Positions 1-6,641 of a stretch of 14,749 nucleotides of DNA are shown piece after piece. The notes below the pieces were generated by a model, which was not told the DNA's origin, searched no databases, and saw only the letters and a program-made list of their open reading frames with translations. The translations under genes were made by a program, and so were the position numbers. The DNA is taken from contig JAPKYY010000092.1 of assembly GCA_026394095.1 (NCBI GenBank), positions 1 through 14,749 on the forward strand, in the 5' to 3' direction. The stretch is from Acidobacteriota bacterium (GTDB lineage Bacteria; Acidobacteriota; Terriglobia; Bryobacterales; Bryobacteraceae). Position 1 is the stretch's first letter, and every line of letters starts with the position of its first letter.

Positions 1-263
1 CGTGGGTGGTGAAGCTGTCTGAGACCGACGTGGTTGCCTACACGCCACAGTGTACGCACCTCGGTTGCGCCTATCGCTATGAGGAGAGCAAGAACGAGTT
101 TGTTTGCCCGTGCCACTCGACGAATTTTTCGATTGAGGGGAAGGTACTGAATGGGCCGGCGCCGCGGGATCTGGATCGTTATCCGGTGAAGGTGCAGGGG
201 TCGCGGTTGCTGATTGGCACGATTGAGAGTGCGAAGCCGGTGGACGGAAAGAAGAAGGCTTAA
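1..263 (+). CDS. Rieske [2Fe-2S] iron-sulfur protein of a cytochrome bc complex, 3' part only
   Basis: The gene enters from the left edge; about 86 C-terminal residues are visible and the true start, membrane anchor and N-terminal half are outside the window. Two Rieske boxes are present: CTHLGC (nt 51-68) and CPCHS (nt 105-119). By family knowledge the first Cys and the His of each box bind the 2Fe-2S cluster, and the remaining Cys of each box form the disulfide. The downstream GPAPRDLDRYPV stretch is the usual proline loop and final strands of a bc/b6f-type Rieske domain. The protein should pass electrons from quinol to cytochrome c on the outer face of the inner membrane. The stop codon is 2 nt before the cytochrome b gene, so the two are almost certainly co-transcribed and act in one complex. 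A ring-hydroxylating dioxygenase ferredoxin is less likely given the neighbour and the disulfide cysteines. Confidence 0.93.
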   Translation, partial: WVVKLSETDVVAYTPQCTHLGCAYRYEESKNEFVCPCHSTNFSIEGKVLNGPAPRDLDRYPVKVQGSRLLIGTIESAKPVDGKKKA

Positions 264-265
264 GT

Positions 266-1870
266 ATGCGTGCGTTGCTTGAGTGGATTGAAGACCGGAC
301 GGGGTTGATTTCGACCGTTGAACACTTCATGAATGAAGAGATTCCGGCGAGTTCTGGATGGCATCAGGTGTTTGGGTCTGTGGCGATGTTTCTGTTTCTG
401 GTGCAGGCCTTTACCGGGATCATGCTGGGGCTGAATTATGGGCCGACACCGGGGGAAGCGCATAACAGCTTGCGCTACATCATGACGGAGTTGAGTGGAG
501 GCGCGCTGATTCGCGGGCTGCATCATTGGGGTGCCTCGGCGATGGTGATCGTGGTGGTTCTGCATATGGTTCAGGTCTTTGTCTGGGGGGCTTATAAGAA
601 GCCTCGCGAGGCGACCTGGCTGGCTGGGGTGGTGTTGTTGCTGTTTACGCTTGCCTTTGCGTTGACCGGGTATTTGTTGCCCTGGGATAACCGGGCTTAT
701 TGGGGCACGGTTGTGACAACGCAGATTGCGGCCGGGGTGCCCGTGATGGGGCCTTATGTGTTGCGGCTGATGGGCGCTGAGGACGGCGTGGGTGTGGTTA
801 CGTTTGCGCGGTTTTATGCGGCGCATGTGTTGATTCTGCCTGCAGTGACGTTTCTGTTAATTGTGTTTCACGTTTATCTGGTGAGGCGGCATGGGGTGGC
901 ACCGGTTCCGGGTGATGAGGTGTTGCCGAAGCAGAAGTTTTATCCGAAGCAGGTGTTCAAGGATACGTTTGCGATCTTTGCTGTGTTTGCGACTTTGTTT
1001 ACGCTGGCGATTGTGGCGAAGGCGCCGCTGGGGCGGTTGGCTGACCCGACCGATACTACGTTTATTCCGAGGCCGGAGTGGTACTTCCAGTTTCTGTTTC
1101 AGTTGCTGAAGTATTGTGAGGGTCCGCTGGAGTTGTTTGCGACGGTTGTTTTGCCGGGGCTGGCTGTTGGTGGATTGCTGGCGGTGCCGTTTCTGGACCG
1201 CGCGCCGATGCTGAAAGTTACCAAGCGGACTACGGCTTTTGCGGTTGTGTTTTTGTGTGCGGTTGGTTGGGGCGGGTTGACGGCGGCGGCGATTGTTGAG
1301 ACTCCGAAGGAGGCGGCACTGGCTGAGGCGATGGGGCCGATGGATTGGGTGGAGTTGACGCCGATTGAGATGGCTGGTGTTGGTTATTTTCAGAAAGAGA
1401 AGTGTGGGAATTGCCATACGCTGGGTTTGGCGGATGAAGGCAAGCCCGGGCCGAATATGGGTACCGGTGGTGTGTCTCATGATGTGGCCTGGATGGTGGC
1501 GCATTTCAAGAAGCCGGGCGTGCCTATTGCGATGATGTCGCTGAAGGCCAATGAGATGAATGCGCTGGCTTCGTTTTTGATTAAGCTGACGCCGCAGAAT
1601 GCGGTGAAGATGAGTGAGGTGCCGGCGTTTGCGTGGCAGGGCGCGCTGGTGTATCAGAAGAATCAGTGCGGGGTTTGCCATCAGGTGAATGGGGCGGGTA
1701 TGAATAACGGGCCGCCACTCAATGGGTTGGCCAAGCGGCGGAAGGCGGATTGGGTGAAGGATCACTTTAAGGACCCGCAGAAGTACGACGCGGATTCGAC
1801 GATGCCTTCTTATAAGTTCAGCGCGGCGGATGAAGAGGCGATTACGGCGTATTTGCTGGCGCTGCCCTAG
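266..1870 (+). CDS. Cytochrome b6-like protein fused to a C-terminal di-haem cytochrome c
   Basis: This 534-residue membrane protein holds the quinol-oxidising core of a bc-type complex. Residues 30-310 are cytochrome b: the two b-haems should be held by H86 and H100 (RGLHHWGAS, VVLHMV) and by H187 and H202. The 14 residues between H187 and H202 match cytochrome b6 rather than mitochondrial-type cytochrome b. The Qo-site motif PEWYF lies at 270-274. A further membrane segment near 322-343 leads into a soluble region with two CxxCH haem c sites, CGNCH (380-384) and CGVCH (468-472). M513 in TMPSY is a likely axial ligand of the second haem, and M423 or M424 of the first. A normal complex uses a separate cytochrome c1 or f; here the c part is fused on and di-haem. 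The ATG follows the Rieske stop by 2 nt. The stop codon overlaps that of the convergent gene. Confidence 0.93.
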   Translation: MRALLEWIEDRTGLISTVEHFMNEEIPASSGWHQVFGSVAMFLFLVQAFTGIMLGLNYGPTPGEAHNSLRYIMTELSGGALIRGLHHWGASAMVIVVVLHMVQVFVWGAYKKPREATWLAGVVLLLFTLAFALTGYLLPWDNRAYWGTVVTTQIAAGVPVMGPYVLRLMGAEDGVGVVTFARFYAAHVLILPAVTFLLIVFHVYLVRRHGVAPVPGDEVLPKQKFYPKQVFKDTFAIFAVFATLFTLAIVAKAPLGRLADPTDTTFIPRPEWYFQFLFQLLKYCEGPLELFATVVLPGLAVGGLLAVPFLDRAPMLKVTKRTTAFAVVFLCAVGWGGLTAAAIVETPKEAALAEAMGPMDWVELTPIEMAGVGYFQKEKCGNCHTLGLADEGKPGPNMGTGGVSHDVAWMVAHFKKPGVPIAMMSLKANEMNALASFLIKLTPQNAVKMSEVPAFAWQGALVYQKNQCGVCHQVNGAGMNNGPPLNGLAKRRKADWVKDHFKDPQKYDADSTMPSYKFSAADEEAITAYLLALP

Positions 1871-4026
1871 AGCTGGCTGCGGATGGACTCGTCTTTGATC
1901 TTGTCGTCTGCGACAAGCAACATTGCTTTGCTTAGGATGAGCGATAGGACTGTGTCGCCTTCGAAGGGGAGTGGCAACTTGGCAGCTTTGTCGCCGGGGC
2001 CCTGGACGATGCAGAGGTAGCAGCTAGTATCGTGGATCATGCTGTTGCCGCTGCCGAGGTGGATACGGTATTCGTGCAGTTTGCCTTTTACGTGCAGGAA
2101 GTGGCCTTCGATGCGGCAGTGGTTGGCTATGGCCAGTTTGGGGAGGAGCTTCGCGAGGATTGTCTTGCGGTTTTCTGCGGCGGTGGAGAGGTCTCCGAAG
2201 GCGGTGCGGTGCCAGTAGTCGAGGTGCGTGTTGTTCTGGTTGGGCCAGGTGGGGTCGCTGGCAATGCTGGTGACGCCAATGAAGAGATCAACGTCGCGGA
2301 GCACTTCTGTGAAGATTCGCGGGGGGATGGTGTCGAGAGACTGGGGTTGGCCGTCTTTGTTGCGGAAGCTGAGGCTGCTGGTGGCGACCAGCAGGTAGAT
2401 GGCGTGGGCTGAGGTTTCGTCTTCGTTGGGTGGGAAGCCGACTTCGAGCTGGGCCTCGAGATTGTAGGCGGGGAGCTTGAGGGTGGGGTTGTTGTGGGAA
2501 TCCCATTTGCCCATGAGATTGAAGTTCCAGCCTCGCTCGCGGCAGAGGGCGGCGAATTGGTGCTGGCGGACGAGGTGGGCTGAGAAGCGGTTGGAGATTG
2601 GGTTGGTGGCGCGTTCGGCGTCCGTTAGCAGGTAGACTTCGCGGTGGGCTTGCTTGAAGGGCTGTACTATTTGATGGTCTTCGAGCCAGGCTCGCCAGCT
2701 TAAGGTTGTCTGGATGTCGGCCTCGATTGGGTGCCAGAGTTTGACTCTTGTGGCTTCTGTGGTTGAGACGGGTTGGTTGGCCCAATCGATGAGCTGGCCG
2801 TTGTGCCAGATGGCGGTTTGATTGTCGAATTGCCAGATGAGGTTGTGCGCGAATTGGCTGGTGAGCGGGTGATCGATGTACCACTCGTGCCATTGATGGA
2901 AGGCTGTAGTGTTGGGGGAGCTGAGGAGGCGCTCGAGTCTTACTCGCTGGGCGGCGAGGAGAGCTTTTAGATCTTTGGGGCTGAGATCTTCGCCTGAGGG
3001 GACGGACATGGCTTCGAGGTCTTCGCGGGAGACGTTGTTTTGGATCGCGGCTTCTGTGAGGGATTTTTCGATGAGGCGGAGAGCGACGTCGTATTTGACT
3101 TTGGTGGAGAGGCGGCTGAGTTGGGCTACGGCGTCGAGGCCAGGCATGATGGCGAGGGCGTTGACGCAGGCGTTGCCGGCCTTTTGGGAGACAGCGCCGA
3201 TTTGCGGGATCTTGCGGAAGCAAGCGAGGGCGAAGTCTGCGATGGCGGGGCAGAGGGTGGCGTCGCCGGAGGCGCCGATGGCCCAGACAAGGCCTTTCTG
3301 GAAGTCTGCATCGGCATCGTTGACCTGAATGCCGGTTTGGCCGGGGGTGGGGCCGAGGGCGAGCCAGGCTAGGGCGCTTGCGTCGAAGCGGGCTTTACCG
3401 AGATTGTGGATGAGGGTGGCGGCTTCAGTTTGCCACTTGCGTGGGGCGCTGCTTTGGGTGAGGGTGAGGAAGTGGCGGAAGAGGGGGTGCCAGTCTGGGC
3501 CGAAGGAGGGGCTTGCGAAGACGAGGTTAGACCAGGGGCCGGCGGGGACTAGCGGGGTTTCGGTTGGTTCGGGTTTGCCGGAGACGAGTTGGTCGATGCG
3601 CTGGTGGAGGTCGTTCATCTCGGTGCTGCCGAGCCACTCGTCGATCATGTGGCGGAGCTTGAGCAGGGCTTGCTGGATGGACGGGGTGATGGGGGATGCT
3701 TCAAGGGCGGTGAAGAGGGCTTTGAGTGGGAAGACCTGACGCGGGATGGAGACCTTTTCGATCAGGCGGAGGGAGTTGTCTTCGTCGAGCGGGAGCTTGC
3801 CGCGGAGGAGTTTTGCGGTGGCTCCTTTGATGGCGAATTGAAGGGCGAAAGAGTCTGAGTTTGGGATTGCGTCGAGGGCGTCGAGTACGAAGTGGATGCG
3901 CTCTGCGGGCGGGAGTTTTTCGATGCGCTTGAGGGGTTCTTCGATTACTTTGAGCGCGGCCCGTTCGCTGTCGGTGAAGGGTTGGGCGGCGAGGAGAGTG
4001 CGGAATTCTTCGATGACCGGGTTCAT
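1867..4026 (-). CDS. DUF4132 domain-containing protein
   Basis: A 719-residue cytoplasmic protein with no signal peptide or membrane segment. Residues about 190-330 read as helical HEAT-like repeats. Residues about 400-595 match the DUF4132 pattern as I recall it, with WHP (431-433), QPFKQAHREVYLLTDAE (455-471), a Gln-rich RQHQFAALCRERGW block ending at 500, and LRDVDLFIGVTSIASDPTW (576-594). The C-terminal block with GHFLHVKGKLHEYRIHLGSG (641-660) and YLCIV (670-674) resembles the domain usually found after DUF4132 (DUF7737, from memory). The molecular function of the family is unknown; E. coli relatives include YehI and MolR, in loci with MoxR-type ATPase and VWA genes. The ATG lies 2 nt after the corrected stop of the small Gly-Gly protein gene, whose last codons supply its ribosome binding site, so the two are probably translationally coupled. 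It is shorter than many DUF4132 proteins. Its stop overlaps that of the cytochrome b gene. Confidence 0.85.
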   Translation of the reverse strand: MNPVIEEFRTLLAAQPFTDSERAALKVIEEPLKRIEKLPPAERIHFVLDALDAIPNSDSFALQFAIKGATAKLLRGKLPLDEDNSLRLIEKVSIPRQVFPLKALFTALEASPITPSIQQALLKLRHMIDEWLGSTEMNDLHQRIDQLVSGKPEPTETPLVPAGPWSNLVFASPSFGPDWHPLFRHFLTLTQSSAPRKWQTEAATLIHNLGKARFDASALAWLALGPTPGQTGIQVNDADADFQKGLVWAIGASGDATLCPAIADFALACFRKIPQIGAVSQKAGNACVNALAIMPGLDAVAQLSRLSTKVKYDVALRLIEKSLTEAAIQNNVSREDLEAMSVPSGEDLSPKDLKALLAAQRVRLERLLSSPNTTAFHQWHEWYIDHPLTSQFAHNLIWQFDNQTAIWHNGQLIDWANQPVSTTEATRVKLWHPIEADIQTTLSWRAWLEDHQIVQPFKQAHREVYLLTDAERATNPISNRFSAHLVRQHQFAALCRERGWNFNLMGKWDSHNNPTLKLPAYNLEAQLEVGFPPNEDETSAHAIYLLVATSSLSFRNKDGQPQSLDTIPPRIFTEVLRDVDLFIGVTSIASDPTWPNQNNTHLDYWHRTAFGDLSTAAENRKTILAKLLPKLAIANHCRIEGHFLHVKGKLHEYRIHLGSGNSMIHDTSCYLCIVQGPGDKAAKLPLPFEGDTVLSLILSKAMLLVADDKIKDESIRSQL

Positions 4027-4028
4027 GG

Positions 4029-4402
4029 CTAGCCTCCGATGAGTGGGGTGAGTTTGAGGAATTGGATGGGTTCGCCGAGATTGAGGGGGCGTCGAGATCG
4101 GTGATTTGACGGTCTCCCGCGAGGACGAGGAAGCCGTTGCGGGTGAAGGCGTCGCAGGCCTGGGTGAACTGGCGTTCTGCGTCGAGGGGACGTTTGTGGG
4201 TGAGGCGGAAGCCGTTGAGGATTTGTTCGGATTCTTCGGGTTGGACGAGGCCGGTGAAGACTTCCGGGAGGTGCTGATTGTGGGTTGCGACTTCGTGATG
4301 GATGCGGGCGCGGAGGAGGTCGCGGAGGGTGGGGGCGTCTTGCGGCACCAGGATTTTTGCGAGGGGCGAGGACGGATCCTGGATCTCGATCAACACAGGC
4401 AT
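4029..4402 (-). CDS. Putative ubiquitin-like (MoaD/ThiS-type beta-grasp) protein ending in Gly-Gly, with an apparent frameshift
   Basis: Starting at the ATG at 4402, the frame reads MPVLIEIQD, then a strand and helix (ILVPQDAPTLRDLLRARI, 17-34), a middle insert (VFTGLVQPEESEQILNGF, 48-65), and FLVLAGDRQITDLDAP (91-106). At a run of five C (plus-strand G 4085-4089) the frame then runs on into unrelated sequence across the DUF4132 gene. Reading one base back gives LNLGEPIQFLKLTPLIGG and a TAG at 4031-4029. The corrected protein is 124 residues. The order 'TLRDLL helix ... hydrophobic strand, D-R-Q, LD, LxxGxxIxFL, P-L-x-GG end' resembles MoaD/ThiS and ubiquitin-like proteins, whose C-terminal Gly-Gly is activated by E1-like enzymes. 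That relationship is my inference; no E1-like or peptidase gene is in view. The gene is tightly coupled to the DUF4132 gene. The break may be a sequencing error, a real mutation or recoding. No clear Shine-Dalgarno precedes the ATG. Confidence 0.7.
4033..4037 (-). promoter_or_regulatory. Shine-Dalgarno GGAGG for the DUF4132 gene, inside the preceding gene
   Basis: On the minus strand the bases read GGA GGC TAG CC ATG. GGAGG is 6 nt before the DUF4132 ATG and consists of the two terminal glycine codons of the upstream small protein once its frame is corrected. This supports the chosen start of DUF4132 and suggests that ribosomes finishing the upstream gene re-initiate here. Confidence 0.75.
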
Positions 4403-4481
4403 GGGGGAGGGATCGGCAGAATGCGGTTCAAAAATGAGACTGCAGATACGGTTTGGAGGACGTATTGGGCTGCGTTTTTGG

Positions 4482-4745
4482 TTAAGCCGTTTCGCCAGGC
4501 CTTGGAATGAGCACTGCAACTGCATCCTTCATTGCGGGGTCCCCCGCTAGTTGATCGAAACTGGAAGGCGGTGGGATCTCCAGTCCATCTTCGAGCATGC
4601 CTTTAATGTGAAACTGAAGGGCTTCTATGGCCATTGTGCGGGCTTCATCGAGTGTGTTTCCGGCGCTGATGCAGCCTGGGAAATCCGGGAAACTGACACC
4701 GAAGTCGGACTTGGGTTCCTTGTGGAGGTATGCGATGTAGTCCAT
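4482..4745 (-). CDS. HicB-like antitoxin-family protein, no HicA partner seen
   Basis: An 87-residue protein with the HicB/UPF0150 fold pattern: MDYIAYLHKE at the N-terminus, then DFGVSFPDFPGCISAGNTL (14-32), DEARTMAIEAL (33-43), and a GLEIPPPSS turn (54-62). I chose the ATG at 4745 because family members start at this point; an in-frame GTG at 4766 would add 7 residues, and neither has a strong Shine-Dalgarno. In HicAB systems this protein binds the HicA mRNA-interferase toxin and, through a C-terminal helix-turn-helix or ribbon-helix-helix, its own promoter. Here the protein stops right after AVLIPRPGETA, so no DNA-binding domain is present, and no HicA-like reading frame (about 60 residues with a GSH-x-x-F motif) lies on either side. 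It may be a solitary HicB-fold protein or a relic of a toxin-antitoxin pair. It lies 64 nt downstream of the four-cysteine protein gene. Confidence 0.8.
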   Translation of the reverse strand: MDYIAYLHKEPKSDFGVSFPDFPGCISAGNTLDEARTMAIEALQFHIKGMLEDGLEIPPPSSFDQLAGDPAMKDAVAVLIPRPGETA

Positions 4746-4809
4746 TGCAGGATTGAGTTCTTTCACCTGAGGCTCAAGCTGGATTGCTTATCAATGCTCT
4801 TGGGATCTC

Positions 4810-5055
4810 TCATTCATCGGGCGTTTCGAGATGCCATTGCATTTCTTCGCCAAGATCTGAAAAGCACTTCTCGCAAATCCAATGCTTGCTCGCACCGAGT
4901 TCGTGCTTGTAGAAAGTCACGTAACCGTCGTGTTGGATATCTGGAGCGTCCCATTCTGCAAACTTGGCCCAACAACAAGAACAGTGGTCATGATCATTAT
5001 TACCATTGGCTGGGGCCAGCCAGCGCTGCTTTGCAAGGGTTGCCCCTTTCAGCAA
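4810..5055 (-). CDS. Small four-cysteine (zinc-ribbon-like) hypothetical protein
   Basis: An 81-residue protein with two CxxC pairs, C25-x2-C28 (DHDHCSCCWAKF) and C61-x2-C64 (HWICEKCFSDL), and a His/Asp-rich lead (DHDHC). This is the layout expected of a small zinc-binding domain, and the 'DHDHC..CWAKF ... HDGY ... HWICE.CF.D' pattern resembles small uncharacterised bacterial proteins I have seen, with no known function. No signal peptide or membrane segment is visible. The start is uncertain: the frame is closed by a TGA 18 nt upstream of a TTG at 5055, and there is no ATG before the first cysteine pair, so either TTG is used or the 5' end has been lost. Base composition in this stretch looks lower in G+C than in neighbouring genes, fitting an accessory patch. 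It may be co-transcribed with the HicB-like gene downstream. Confidence 0.6.
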   Translation of the reverse strand: MLKGATLAKQRWLAPANGNNDHDHCSCCWAKFAEWDAPDIQHDGYVTFYKHELGASKHWICEKCFSDLGEEMQWHLETPDE

Positions 5056-5092
5056 GCGTGCATTGTCAATACGTCAGGTGCTACCGAATCAA

Positions 5093-5228
5093 GTTAAGGA
5101 AGGCGCTAAAAAGGAGTCGGCGGATGTCAAGAAACCCGGGGTGGAGTTTCAAGGCATCCGCCTTCGTAACGGGGATATGTAATGAAGTCGATGTTCGGGG
5201 CGGCTTCGTTACTGGTTCTCGAAAATAA
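5093..5228 (+). other. Possible decayed gene junction (coding remnants)
   Basis: Nothing here forms a complete gene. In one plus-strand frame the bases from 5093 read VKEGAKKESADVKKPGVEFQ and continue GIRLRNGDM to a TAA at 5180-5182. The TAA overlaps an ATG (ATGTAATG), from which MKSMFGAASLLVL reads like the start of a signal peptide before running into the antisense 3' end of the C45 hydrolase gene. Protein-like composition and a stop/start overlap suggest the remnant end of one gene and start of another. This could equally be chance, and no family was recognised. Confidence 0.25.
5119..5162. repeat. Inverted repeat, 8-bp outer and 5-bp inner stem
   Basis: GGCGGATG at 5119-5126 is the exact reverse complement of CATCCGCC at 5155-5162. 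Inside it, GAAAC (5131-5135) pairs with GTTTC (5146-5150) at a symmetrical position, leaving a 10-nt loop and a small internal bulge. It sits in the non-genic stretch between the four-cysteine protein and the C45 hydrolase genes. There is no T-run typical of an intrinsic terminator. It could be a REP-like hairpin, an RNA structure or a protein-binding site. Confidence 0.5.
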
Positions 5229-6602
5229 TTATCGGATTGATTTGAACTCTGCCCAGGGCTGGCTCGGCATATCTTTTAGTACGTCTTTCTGATAGCCGAA
5301 TTCGGGGTGAGCCTTGAGGAAGTCGGCGGCTTTGAAGTCTGGGCCGCATTGGGGGCCGTAGGCTGCAGAAAGAGCCATCCGGTCGATCATGCTGGAATCG
5401 GCGGCTTTGTTTTGAACCGCTCCTGCCGGGCCGAAGGGGGGCTGCCAGCCGGCGCTGCCTCTTGCCGAGAGATCGATGCGGCCGCAGAGGCTTCGCTCGC
5501 TCGGGATGTCATTTTTGTCGAAAGAATCTTTGCCGTCTGCCATGAATCGCTGGGCTAGCTTGATGTCGATTGTGCCCTTGTTCTCCTCTAGAATCGCTTC
5601 CCAGCGGACCTTGCGGGCCATTGCGGAATTCGAAAGGTCTTTGGCGTCGAAGCCAGCGGTTTCTTCAGTGAGGAGATTCGGGTTGATCGGGAAGTTGGAG
5701 CCGGCGTAGTAGCCGTCGCGGGTTCTCTCGAGCGTTACGTTCTTGAGGCCGAGCTCGAGGCGGGCGATTTCGTTTGTTTTGTTGTCGCCGATCAGCCAGG
5801 TGTTGGCGTAGCCGCCGTTGTTGCCATCTTTGAAAATGGCTGTGACTTCGTCGATGGATTTGCCGTATTGCAGGGCTTTGCGGGCTCGGACAAATTCCGG
5901 AATGCCTTTTTCGTCAAAGCCCTGGAAGCCGGTGATGGTGGTTTCGCTGATTACGATGCCGGAGGTATTGATGCCGAAGTCGTCGCCGGAGTGGATGAGG
6001 CCGGGGTAGCCGTCCATGATCATGTGCATGCCGTCTTTGGGCTGGATGTCGAAGATGATGTTCCAGCGCTCGCCGATGGCGTAGTCGACCCAGGCGTTGT
6101 GGGCGATGACGATTTTGCCGTTCTTGGTGTACTTGCCGGTGGCGATGAAAGCAGAGCAGTGCTCGGGGGCGACGGCGGCGGGAGGGTTGGGGACGCCGTG
6201 CTTTTTGTTGTAAGCAGGGACGTAATACCAGGCGAGTTCCATCCAGCCGTTGAGGGCGACTACGTCCCAGAGGTCGAGCTTGGAGCCCTTCTCTTTTAGG
6301 CCTTCGGCGATGCCTTCGAGCTCTTCCCGGTACTGGGTTTCGACCTTGGGCCAGAGAATATTTTTGCCGGCATCGCGGTAAAAGGACCAATCTCTTTTGG
6401 TGTCGTGGACGATGATGGTTTGGATCGCCTTGAGGCCGTCGGCGATCTCGGCGGAGAGAATTCGACCGTGTTGGCGGCCCATTTCACGCGGGGAACCGGC
6501 GAGTTGGACCTGAATCCAGCCCTTCTTTTCACTGCGTGCGGGGGCAGCAGGGAGGAGTACGGCGGAAATAGCCAGTACAAGAATCGCTCGAATTGCTTTC
6601 AT
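5229..6602 (-). CDS. Secreted C45 / phospholipase-B-like Ntn hydrolase
   Basis: A 457-residue protein with a clear signal peptide ([20 protein letters not shown], cleavage near APA-RS at 22-23), so it is exported. After W29IQVQL the segment [14 protein letters not shown] (36-49) is typical of acyl-CoA:6-APA acyltransferase-like and phospholipase-B-like proteins. HCSAF (148-152) holds the likely nucleophile C149. In this superfamily the precursor cleaves itself just before that Cys and the new N-terminus attacks amide or ester bonds. Supporting blocks are [11 protein letters not shown] (164-174) and the [20 protein letters not shown] stretch near 197-216. The substrate cannot be told from sequence; amidated lipids, phospholipid acyl groups or peptides are possible. 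It is transcribed divergently from acpP with only 39 nt between starts, so promoter elements must be very compact. It lies alone, with no obvious operon partner. Confidence 0.85.
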   Translation of the reverse strand: MKAIRAILVLAISAVLLPAAPARSEKKGWIQVQLAGSPREMGRQHGRILSAEIADGLKAIQTIIVHDTKRDWSFYRDAGKNILWPKVETQYREELEGIAEGLKEKGSKLDLWDVVALNGWMELAWYYVPAYNKKHGVPNPPAAVAPEHCSAFIATGKYTKNGKIVIAHNAWVDYAIGERWNIIFDIQPKDGMHMIMDGYPGLIHSGDDFGINTSGIVISETTITGFQGFDEKGIPEFVRARKALQYGKSIDEVTAIFKDGNNGGYANTWLIGDNKTNEIARLELGLKNVTLERTRDGYYAGSNFPINPNLLTEETAGFDAKDLSNSAMARKVRWEAILEENKGTIDIKLAQRFMADGKDSFDKNDIPSERSLCGRIDLSARGSAGWQPPFGPAGAVQNKAADSSMIDRMALSAAYGPQCGPDFKAADFLKAHPEFGYQKDVLKDMPSQPWAEFKSIR

Positions 6603-6627
6603 TACCCCAGCATAGCTCTGCTAGAAT
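6598..6627 (+). promoter_or_regulatory. Weak candidate promoter for acpP
   Basis: A TAGAAT hexamer at 6622-6627 fits a -10 box. The best spaced upstream hexamer, TTCATT at 6598-6603 with an 18-nt spacer, is a poor -35 and reaches into the divergent gene. If used, the acpP leader would be only about 8 nt, in line with the lack of a clear Shine-Dalgarno there. Confidence 0.25.
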
Positions 6628-6641
6628 CGGAATCGAATCCA

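Noticed and set aside
260..1765. Long open frames on the minus strand opposite the cytochrome b gene (260-826 and 857-1765)
   Set aside because: Their translations are rich in Arg, His and Gln with no recognisable domain, as expected from the complement of a high-GC gene with strong codon bias.
3701..4028. Zero-frame continuation of the small Gly-Gly gene down to 3701
   Set aside because: After the C5 run the translation turns into low-complexity Ser/Pro/Arg sequence antisense-free but out of frame with the well-supported DUF4132 gene on the same strand; the -1 frame gives a credible end.
4085..4090. Programmed -1 frameshifting as the main explanation for the broken small gene
   Set aside because: The CCC codon can slip, but there is no full X-XXY-YYZ heptamer and no obvious stimulating structure was seen, so an error or mutation is preferred; kept only as an alternative.
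5064..5130. TTGACA hexamers on the minus strand (at 5130-5125 and 5069-5064) as promoters for the four-cysteine and HicB-like genes
   Set aside because: No acceptable -10 box lies 16-18 nt downstream of either one.
5119..5162. Inverted repeat as an intrinsic terminator
   Set aside because: No run of T follows the stem on either strand, and the inner part is interrupted by mismatches.
4551..5228. 225-residue plus-strand open frame across the accessory patch
   Set aside because: It is antisense to the HicB-like and four-cysteine genes, whose own frames show family motifs; its translation shows none.
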